Shown: in pieces, positions 58,501-64,000 of the stretch
How the letters are laid out: each line of letters starts with the position of its first letter
Position numbering within the stretch: the first letter of the stretch is position 1
Origin: Rhodocytophaga rosea
Lineage (GTDB): Bacteria; Bacteroidota; Bacteroidia; Cytophagales; 172606-1
Direction: 5' to 3'
NCBI RefSeq assembly: GCF_010119975.1
Contig: NZ_CP048222.1
Location: 4,978,501 to 5,042,500, forward strand
DNA length: 64,000 bases
Translations under genes and position numbers: made by a program
Notes under the pieces: model-generated
Databases searched by the model: none
What the model was told of the DNA's origin: nothing
What the model saw: the letters and a program-made list of their open reading frames with translations, nothing else

Positions 58501-59437
58501 CCTGTGCTATTTTCAGTTCCTGGGTACGGGAAGCAACCTGATCTTCTAGTTTCTGATTGAGCTGTTCCAGCGCGTTGCGCATCCGTACATTTTCAGTTAC
58601 ATCGTATGCAAAAAGAATAGCACCCAGTATATTGCCTGCTACATCCCGTGTCGCCTGGCAATTCATCGTAAAGTACCGGGTCTCCCATGCTCCCTGATCT
58701 CTTGAATGTAAGCGGATAGGAATTTCAAGCCCATTATATGTTTCACCGGTCTGATACACTCTCTCAAATACATCCATTATAAACTGCCCTTTCATTTCAG
58801 GAATCGCTTCAATGAAGGGTTGGCCCAAAAGTGATCTTCCTGGAAATAGCTCCTGAAAAGGTGGATTCACCAGGTCAAAAATACAGGTTAGCCCTTTTAC
58901 GGAAGCAATCAGGGCTGGAGCCTGCATAAACAGATCCTGTAGTTTTTTACGCTGTAGGTTTGCTTCGTCAAGGGCTGCCTGCTCTCTGATTGAGGAGGCT
59001 TCTACCTGGCGCTGGTTGAGTACCAGGGTCGTAACATTATTTACTTTGTGAATAATATAGAGGATGTTATGGCCGCTATCATCCAGAACTGGTGTATTTA
59101 AAATTTGCCAGTACTTTTCCACCTGACTTACCTCATCCAAGGATTGAGACAGATCGTATCGTTGCATAGCCATCTGGTGAGGCTGCCTGGTAGTTAAGGC
59201 TTCTTGTAGAGAAGCGTAGAGGTTACCTATCGAATGGACTCCGGGAATAGTTGTTTTTTCCGGAAAAACATCAAAAATGTATTTACCAGTAATTTCTTCC
59301 CGCTTAGTAAATGTAGCAGCCAGGTAAGCATTACTGGCAGTTAGAATATGTAGTTCCGGTGAAAGAATCAAATACAGATCCGGCAGCGTTTCAAATACTT
59401 TGAGCATGGCGGGGGTAATTATATCCGTCCGTGTCAT
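55586..59437 (-). CDS. Soluble histidine kinase with seven PAS domains
   Basis: A 1283-residue kinase with no membrane segment. Seven PAS domains can be picked out by their opening segments: LPDLYLILSPEL (about 15), MQAPALIASVKG (about 170), MQAPALICIFEG (about 325), MQAPVAICVLNG (about 525), TDALPVLIGYLD (about 665), ESIPQITWTALP (about 790) and DKAPVMIWITRP (about 915). Domains 2-4 are close copies, pointing to internal duplication. Coiled-coil linkers rich in Asn, Glu and Leu separate them. The HisKA helix has H1065 in TASHDLKSP. The ATPase domain has NLLSNAIKYRSPERRPEI, IQDNGLGMNL and GSGIGLYMVKRM. No receiver domain is fused. It is an orphan kinase transcribed against its neighbours; input ligands or cofactors are not readable. 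Confidence 0.92.
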   Translation of the reverse strand: MTRTDIITPAMLKVFETLPDLYLILSPELHILTASNAYLAATFTKREEITGKYIFDVFPEKTTIPGVHSIGNLYASLQEALTTRQPHQMAMQRYDLSQSLDEVSQVEKYWQILNTPVLDDSGHNILYIIHKVNNVTTLVLNQRQVEASSIREQAALDEANLQRKKLQDLFMQAPALIASVKGLTCIFDLVNPPFQELFPGRSLLGQPFIEAIPEMKGQFIMDVFERVYQTGETYNGLEIPIRLHSRDQGAWETRYFTMNCQATRDVAGNILGAILFAYDVTENVRMRNALEQLNQKLEDQVASRTQELKIAQDATEIERSKLYHLLMQAPALICIFEGPEHIFRLANPSYQQLVGDRPILGRSIAQAMPELAGQPIFGLLDKVYQTGESYYAYEMLVQLDHTNSGTLGENYYNFVYQPTRNLEGQIDGILVFAYEVTQQVLARKQVEKNEEHLQQLNAALAASNEELSATNEELSTIKVTLEQLNGELERRVTERTQELRLAQKEIEHQKDRLERFFMQAPVAICVLNGPTMVFELVNSYYQRFFQGRNLLGKPLIEALPELKGQSIQTILEKVYRTGETFEGREVLVPSIRYEGGPVEDSYFTFIYQARHNEKGQADGILVIAYEVTEQVLARRKVEESEKQLRLITDALPVLIGYLDKEEKYRFANRAYESWFNQDPDFLLGRAVREVVGEKAYLGVKKYIDRALSGERLDFEARMPYRENFVKHIRTSYVPDIQNGEVAGFYTLVTDVTEQVEARQKVEESELRFRTLLESIPQITWTALPTGEINFYNERWYDYSGSNYEATKEWGWKLFIHQDDLAATLKTYQQSLSTGEAFKSEFRLRRKQDGEYRWHLSRALPIRNEQDTITLWVGTATDIHEQKIIEQQLMESEQYFHMMADKAPVMIWITRPDGYCTYLNKPWFDYTGQTEDEATGLGWTLATHPEDAEKASNVFMEANENRTEFRLSYRLRRKDGTYRWFTDVGLPRFSHTGEFEGYVGAVLDIHEQKMAEDALQMSTRQLAAINEDLAAANQEIQASNHELSISNQQLIYMNADLDNFIYTASHDLKSPIVNIEGLMKFLMRQLPKEILEGERTNKTISYIQESIERFKHTIANLTEVVKLQKENSQPMTWVDLDKLLHEVKLDLTTEIKKSKARIVVDVSQCPHIQFSEKNLRSTLYNLLSNAIKYRSPERRPEIYIHCGQNEEYQILTIQDNGLGMNLTGDQKLFSMFRRLHTHVEGSGIGLYMVKRMIENSGGKIEVESKVDVGSTFKVYFKRPHQPKP

Positions 59438-59858
59438 GAAAAAAAGGGTAGGTTCAATGGAAGGTTAAAGCTAAAATAAATATTCAGATTTATTTTTCTA
59501 CGTAGCCTATGAGCTAATAGTTTTAAGGGGTATTTAAAGAGTTGGTTCACTAAAGCATAAGTATATGTACTGCTATTTTATGGGTATGCCTTTAATTGAT
59601 TGAATGGCCTAATTTATTTATATCCAACCAATTAATGAATTAATAGATTGATATACAGCATAATATCTTTGATAAAAGTTCATATAGTTTCATTTGTAAA
59701 TGAGATTAGTAAATATCAAAATATGGGTATTGTATATTTATTAGAAAGCACTACATATTATTTGTTAGAATGCTAAACAATATATACATACTTCCGTAGA
59801 AATTTGATGCATACCCTGCACCTTACTTTATTTACCAGTCCTTTAACCAGCTATTTTG
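59438..59858. other. Divergent intergenic region between the PAS kinase and the sorbosone-dehydrogenase-like gene
   Basis: About 420 AT-rich bases containing both promoters. No gene, clear promoter pair or long dyad could be supported. Confidence 0.4.
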
Positions 59859-61082
59859 ATGAAAATGATTTTTAAACCCCTGGCCATAGGTTTTGCCTGC
59901 GCCTCCATGCTCCTGGGCGGTTGCCAGGACAAAGAAGATGAGAAAGAAACGATTCCGCAAAATGAATATGAACCTACTTTTACCAAAGTAACTGGCTATG
60001 TATTTAAGCCTGCCATAGTACCCGCCTCAGATGAGAATGTAAATAAGTTGAATAAGCCACAGGGCTTTACGGTAAATAAGTTTGCGGAAGGCGGTGGAAA
60101 ATTCCGGATGCTGGCTGTGAGCAGTACAGGCGTGGTATATGCTACAGATAGGGAAGCAGGCACGTTAACTATGTTCCGTGATATAAATGCAGATGGCAAA
60201 GCCGATGAACGGCAAGTGGTGGCTACTAGGCAGAATATGCACGGTATCACTATTTACAACAATACCATGTATATGGTGACTGCCCGTGAAGTGCTCTCTG
60301 CAGCTATTAATTCAAATGGAACCCTGGGCGGCCTTCAGATTCTGATGACTGATTTGCCGGATGCCGGTCAGCACAATAACCGCACGATTGCTTTTGGTCC
60401 CGATGGACTTATGTATATCTCCATTGGCAGTACATGTAATGCCTGCGAAGAATCCAATAAAGAGAATGCTACCCTGGTACGCGCGAATCCGGATGGCACC
60501 AACCGGAAGATTTTTGCCAAAGGACTCCGCAATATGATCGGATTTGGATGGCATCCGCAAACCAAGGAATTATGGGGAATGGACCATGGCATCGACTGGC
60601 TGGGGGATGAAGACCAGAAAGAGGAATTGAATAAGATTGCGCAGGGTGCTGATTACGGCTGGCCTTACATTTATGGCGAAGGTAAATTTTATCCGCAACT
60701 GGCTCCTCCCGGAGATACCACTTATCAGCAATACCTGGCCAAAACTACTTTGCCGCTGCTTACTTATGAGGCCCATAGTGCGCCATTGGGAATGATATTT
60801 TATACAGGTTCTACCTTTCCACCCGAATATCAGAATGATGCCTTTGTTGCCATGCGTGGCTCCTGGAACCGCAAGCAACCCTCCGGTTATAAGATTGTGC
60901 GCTTACATTTTGAAAATGGCCAGCCCACCCAGTTTCAGGATTTTGTAGGCAGCTTCCTGGTGAATGATAATAAAGGACAATTTGCCCGCATTACCGGAAT
61001 AACGGTGCATACGGATGGCTCATTGCTGGTGGCCGACGATTCTAATGGGGTAATTTACCGGATCGCCTATAGTGGGCAGTAG
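59859..61082 (+). CDS. Sorbosone-dehydrogenase-like six-bladed propeller lipoprotein
   Basis: A 407-residue lipoprotein from the ATG at 59859 (lipobox MLLGGC, C22). The fold is that of PQQ-dependent glucose/sorbosone dehydrogenases. Visible segments are VVYATDREAGTLTMFRDINA, NMHGITIYNNTMYMV, DLPDAGQHNNRTIAFGPDGL, YISIGSTCNACEES, FAKGLRNMIGFGWHPQTKEL, WGMDHGIDWLGDEDQKEELN, DYGWPYIYGEGKFYP and AFVAMRGSWNRKQPSGYKIV. It should act in the periplasm or at the outer membrane as a PQQ-linked sugar oxidase, or as a relative without enzymatic activity; the CxxC pair in STCNACEES is typical of the group. No PQQ biosynthesis genes are in the window. The TTG at 59856 is just before the true start. Closed by a very strong hairpin. 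Confidence 0.9.
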   Translation: MKMIFKPLAIGFACASMLLGGCQDKEDEKETIPQNEYEPTFTKVTGYVFKPAIVPASDENVNKLNKPQGFTVNKFAEGGGKFRMLAVSSTGVVYATDREAGTLTMFRDINADGKADERQVVATRQNMHGITIYNNTMYMVTAREVLSAAINSNGTLGGLQILMTDLPDAGQHNNRTIAFGPDGLMYISIGSTCNACEESNKENATLVRANPDGTNRKIFAKGLRNMIGFGWHPQTKELWGMDHGIDWLGDEDQKEELNKIAQGADYGWPYIYGEGKFYPQLAPPGDTTYQQYLAKTTLPLLTYEAHSAPLGMIFYTGSTFPPEYQNDAFVAMRGSWNRKQPSGYKIVRLHFENGQPTQFQDFVGSFLVNDNKGQFARITGITVHTDGSLLVADDSNGVIYRIAYSGQ

Positions 61083-61097
61083 CCTCATATAATTATC

Positions 61098-61140
61098 AAA
61101 ACAGAAAGGCTGAAATCTTAAATTTCAGCCTTTCTGTTTT
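61098..61140. terminator. Long bidirectional hairpin terminator
   Basis: AAAACAGAAAGGCTGAAAT (61098-61116) and its exact complement ATTTCAGCCTTTCTGTTTT (61122-61140) form a perfect 19-bp stem with a 5-base loop. A-rich and T-rich flanks allow termination for the propeller gene on the plus strand and for the TlpA-like gene on the minus strand. Confidence 0.93.
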
Positions 61141-61231
61141 AGAATATATAATTGCGTATTAGATAAATCTGCAGAATGTTAGTTTATAAGCTTTTGCTAA
61201 CAACTAGCAACGAACAACCAATAACGGTTGC

Positions 61232-62383
61232 CTATTTTTGAGCCAGTACCTGGTCGAGTTTATCTTCAAGAGCCTGACCCCGGAGGTTTTTGGCAATTAC
61301 TTTACCATTCGGATCTACCAGGAAAGTAGCCGGAATGCCTTGTACATTATATAGTTTGGCACCAGCCGATTGCCAGTATTGCAGATCAGATACATGTACC
61401 CATGAAAGTCCATCTGCTTTGATCGCTTCCAGCCATTTATCTTTGCTTTTATCCAGAGATACGCCGAAAATTTCAAAATTTTTGCCTTTAAACTTATTGT
61501 ACATACGCACTACATTCGGATTTTCATGGCGGCAAGGTCCGCACCAGGAAGCCCAGAAATCGATCAGTACATATTTGCCCCGCAGCGAAGATAAACTAAC
61601 TTGTTTGCCTTCCGGACTATCCAGAGTAATTTCAGGTGCCTGCTGGCCAATGGATACCACATTTTTATACTGATCCAGCTTCTGATTAAATTCTTTTACA
61701 TAATGGGAATTAGGTATCTGTTTCTGAAAGCCTTTATTGAGGCTATCCAGGAATACATATTCTTCTTCCGGATTGAGTAGATTGGTAGCATACCAGGAAG
61801 CCAATGTTGGTCCGATCTGCCGCATCTGCTCTTTTAATTTTCCTACAAATTCGGCCTGCATACCAAAATACTGCTGCTGTAGCTTCAGCTTTTCTTTTTC
61901 GTCTTTTTTGGCATTGGCTGCCTGGAATTTGCCTTCCAGACCACTTACTTTTGCCTGTAATTCGTTTTGAAGCTTAGTTATTTTCTGCAGATCCTCAGCA
62001 TCTTTAGAACCTTTCAGGGAATAATTTCCGGCCGGTGAATTGCCATCGGCATCAACAGTCAGGTTTTTAGTATCTACGATCAACAATACTTTTTGCTTGT
62101 CGAAAAAGTTGAGCATATAAAATCCTGCTTCGCCTGCTTTGTTTTTCAAGGTATACGTATTGTCCTTCTTGAGTTGTACAGAATCCAGGTTTTTAAAACC
62201 ATTTTGTTGTAACTCGCTCAATACAATATATCCTTGCTGTGGAAATTTTACCTTTCCGGAAATAGTAACTTCCTGTGTAGCGGTGCTGGCAGGCTGCCTG
62301 GTACTTGACTGGTTAGGCTGCGATTGTGAATCGCAGGAAAAGTACAGGCTGGTCAGGAAAAGGATTAAAAATAGTTGTTTCAT
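61232..62383 (-). CDS. TlpA/ResA-like thioredoxin-fold lipoprotein with DUF4369 domain
   Basis: A 383-residue lipoprotein (lipobox SLYFSC, C17). The N-terminal part (about 45-130) is a DUF4369-like beta domain (VTISGKVKFPQQGYIVLSEL). A charged helical linker follows (about 135-200, including LQNELQAKVSGLEGKFQAAN). The C-terminal thioredoxin fold (about 245-380) has the active site ASWCGPCRHENP with C281 and C284 and the segments FEIFGVSLDKSKDKWLEAI and YNVQGIPATFLVDPNGKVIA; the cis-proline is present. It should reduce disulfides in exported proteins or help cytochrome maturation. Electron source and targets are not evident. Monocistronic on the minus strand. Confidence 0.93.
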   Translation of the reverse strand: MKQLFLILFLTSLYFSCDSQSQPNQSSTRQPASTATQEVTISGKVKFPQQGYIVLSELQQNGFKNLDSVQLKKDNTYTLKNKAGEAGFYMLNFFDKQKVLLIVDTKNLTVDADGNSPAGNYSLKGSKDAEDLQKITKLQNELQAKVSGLEGKFQAANAKKDEKEKLKLQQQYFGMQAEFVGKLKEQMRQIGPTLASWYATNLLNPEEEYVFLDSLNKGFQKQIPNSHYVKEFNQKLDQYKNVVSIGQQAPEITLDSPEGKQVSLSSLRGKYVLIDFWASWCGPCRHENPNVVRMYNKFKGKNFEIFGVSLDKSKDKWLEAIKADGLSWVHVSDLQYWQSAGAKLYNVQGIPATFLVDPNGKVIAKNLRGQALEDKLDQVLAQK

Positions 62384-62626
62384 AAATGCTTGAATAAAAG
62401 CGGAAATTAAATATTCTTCAGATGTAAAGCTACAACGATATGCTGTTAAAAATAGTGCGAATTCAGAAACGCAGAATACACTGATTGTAAGGATTTAACT
62501 GATTTTGTCTGGAACCAGGATTATTAAGATTACCGGGTTGTCAGGATTATATTCCCATTATATTAAATCCTGAAAATCCGTTAATCCGCAAAAATCCAGG
62601 TTTCAGACCAACAACTAACAACGATA
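62384..62626. other. Intergenic region with an imperfect inverted repeat
   Basis: 243 bases between the leftward TlpA-like gene and the end of gatB. No gene is supported. It holds GGATT/AATCC-rich sequence and the inverted repeat described separately. Confidence 0.5.
62507..62608. repeat. Inverted repeat with GGATT/AATCC-rich interior
   Basis: GTCTGGAACCAGGATTATT (62507-62525) is the imperfect reverse complement of 62590-62608, with 16 of 19 positions matching. The 64 bases between hold several more GGATT and AATCC units. The pattern resembles intergenic dispersed repeats that I associate with Bacteroidota genomes, but only one copy is visible here. Confidence 0.6.
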
Positions 62627-64000
62627 TTATACTTCACTCAGGGTTTTACTTAATAGTTCATTGGTTAATTTCGGATCGGCTTTGCCCTGGGTTTTTTTCA
62701 TTACTTCTCCCATAAACATACCCAGCAAGCCTTTTTTTCCATTCTTATACTCTTTTACTTTCTGGGGATTACTGGCTAATATTTCCTGAATTAAAGCTTT
62801 CAAATCATCGCTGTTGCTGTTCTGCATCAGATTCTGGCTTTCGGCAATCTGAGCGGCACTCAACGAAGGCTGATGGAGCATAGCCGGGAACAGCTGATGT
62901 ACACCTACTGAATGGCTCACTGTATGGCTATCTATTAACCCGATCAATCCGGCAATCTGTTCCGGTGAAAGCGGAAACTTGCTGATAGACTGATGGTTTT
63001 CATTTAAGTGCGATTTTATGGGTCCCATTACCCAATTAGATGCAGCTTTATAATGGGTAGTATGCTTACAAACTGCCTCGAAGTATTGAGCAATTTCCTT
63101 TGTATCCGTCAGTACGTGGGCATCGTATTCCGGCAGGTGATAGGTGTGCATAAACTTTTCGTAGAGCTCATGCGGAAGGCTGGGCATTTGCACTTTTATA
63201 GATTCCAGCCATTCTTCCGAAACAATCAAAGGATTCAGATCTGGTTCGGGAAAATACCGGTAATCATTCATGGTTTCTTTGGTACGCATGCTGTAGGTTT
63301 TCCCATCGCCAGCATCGAACGTACGTGTTTCAGAAACCAGCGTTACACCTTTTTCTGTCTCTATAATTTGTCTTTCGATCTCATAGTCAATGGCATGCTG
63401 CACATTCCGGATCGAATTCATGTTCTTTACTTCGATCTTAGTTCCCAATACTTTACTTCCTTTAGGCATAATAGAAACGTTGGCATCGCAGCGCATAGAG
63501 CCTTCTTCCATATTGCCATCACAAATTTCCAGGTAACGCACCAGCTTGCGGATCTCGGTTAAGTAAGCATACGCTTCATCCGAAGTTTTAATAACCGGAT
63601 CAGATACAATTTCTATCAATGCTGTACCAGCCCTGTTCAGATCGACCAGGGTTTCTGTTTCGCCAGCAAGGTGTATCGATTTTCCGGCGTCTTCTTCCAG
63701 GTGGATACGGGTAAGTTGTATATTTCTTTCTTTGCCGTCTTTGGTTTTAATGGGCACATACCCCCCAACACATATGGGCGTTTTATCCTGCGTAAGCTGG
63801 TAACCTTTGGGTAAATCGGGATAGAAATAATTTTTACGGGCAAATACATTGTAGCTGCTGATCTGGGAGTGGCAGGCAAGCCCCATTTTAATGGCATGTT
63901 CTACCGCTTTTTTATTGAGCATGGGCAATGTACCAGGATGCCCCAGTGAAATGACCGTGATATTGGTATTAGGCATACTGCCAAACTCAACGGCATCGGT
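62627..64000 (-). CDS. gatB: Aspartyl/glutamyl-tRNA amidotransferase subunit B, N-terminus cut by window
   Basis: The C-terminal 457 residues of GatB, which with GatA and GatC converts Glu-tRNA(Gln) to Gln-tRNA(Gln) and Asp-tRNA(Asn) to Asn-tRNA(Asn). The frame is open to base 64000; the visible part begins TDAVEFGSMPNTN, so only a few dozen residues are missing, and the ATG at 63976 is internal. Diagnostic segments are KNYFYPDLPKGYQLTQ, IHLEEDAGKS, VDLNRAGTALIEIVSDPV, LEICDGNMEEGSMRCDANVS, EVKNMNSIRNVQHAIDYEIE, TKETMNDYRYFPEPDLNPL and the C-terminal YqeY-like tail GKKGLLGMFMGEVMKKTQGK. It is a housekeeping gene; its presence shows the window is chromosomal. Confidence 0.97.
   Translation of the reverse strand, partial: TDAVEFGSMPNTNITVISLGHPGTLPMLNKKAVEHAIKMGLACHSQISSYNVFARKNYFYPDLPKGYQLTQDKTPICVGGYVPIKTKDGKERNIQLTRIHLEEDAGKSIHLAGETETLVDLNRAGTALIEIVSDPVIKTSDEAYAYLTEIRKLVRYLEICDGNMEEGSMRCDANVSIMPKGSKVLGTKIEVKNMNSIRNVQHAIDYEIERQIIETEKGVTLVSETRTFDAGDGKTYSMRTKETMNDYRYFPEPDLNPLIVSEEWLESIKVQMPSLPHELYEKFMHTYHLPEYDAHVLTDTKEIAQYFEAVCKHTTHYKAASNWVMGPIKSHLNENHQSISKFPLSPEQIAGLIGLIDSHTVSHSVGVHQLFPAMLHQPSLSAAQIAESQNLMQNSNSDDLKALIQEILASNPQKVKEYKNGKKGLLGMFMGEVMKKTQGKADPKLTNELLSKTLSEV

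Noticed and set aside
63008-63562. 184-codon open frame antisense to gatB
   Set aside because: It lies fully inside the conserved gatB coding frame, with no recognisable domains or signal; a shadow of codon bias.

Overview
The window reads as chromosomal DNA of a Bacteroidota bacterium, most likely of the order Cytophagales. The evidence is two SusC/RagA-type receptors, a SusD partner, a TonB receptor paired with a DUF4249 lipoprotein, a type IX secretion (T9SS) sorting tail on a giant surface protein, two ASPIC/UnbV-FG-GAP lipoproteins, short lipoboxes and almost no Shine-Dalgarno signals. Placement below order is not supported. I see no tRNA, rRNA, CRISPR array or replication origin.

Layout. 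1-2101 (minus) is a SusC receptor cut by the window start. 2652-7034 is a pair of secreted amidohydrolase-like proteins, closed by a good hairpin terminator. 7151-8256 is an intact-looking IS630-family element whose transposase needs a -1 frameshift. 8574-10205 is a membrane histidine kinase. 10522-12836 is an ECF sigma factor, a putative anti-sigma factor and a DUF4097-like secreted protein, followed by a terminator. 13111-34387 is a 21-kb run of six same-strand genes with gaps of 33 bases or less: a transporter-like/HEAT/cNMP-fold fusion, a triple TIR-like protein, an nSTAND1-TM-WD40 protein, an outer-membrane barrel, a propeller lipoprotein and a 3694-residue adhesin with 28 Ig-like repeats and a T9SS tail. 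34513-35446 is a decayed insertion sequence. 36078-40785 is a SusC/SusD pair with terminator. 41078-44510 is a TonB receptor plus DUF4249 lipoprotein. 44511-45030 holds a foldable GC-rich element. 45031-51730 is a tandem pair of giant FG-GAP/ASPIC lipoproteins. Then come a CNNM/HlyC-type membrane protein (51905), a 2-Cys peroxiredoxin (53593) with a recognisable Bacteroidota promoter, a DUF697-like membrane protein (54412), a seven-PAS histidine kinase (55586-59437, minus), a sorbosone-dehydrogenase-like lipoprotein (59859), a TlpA-like lipoprotein (61232-62383, minus) and gatB, cut by the window end.

How the genes work together. Most of the window concerns the cell envelope: nutrient uptake (SusCD, TonB/DUF4249), exported enzymes, and sensing by two kinases and one ECF sigma system. 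The most distinctive part is the 13111-34387 cluster. It places intracellular signalling folds (TIR-like, STAND ATPase with WD40) in one apparent transcription unit with a barrel, a lipoprotein and a recombination-prone giant adhesin. My inference is a surface-recognition module wired to a STAND switch; the sequence supports the architecture but not the function.
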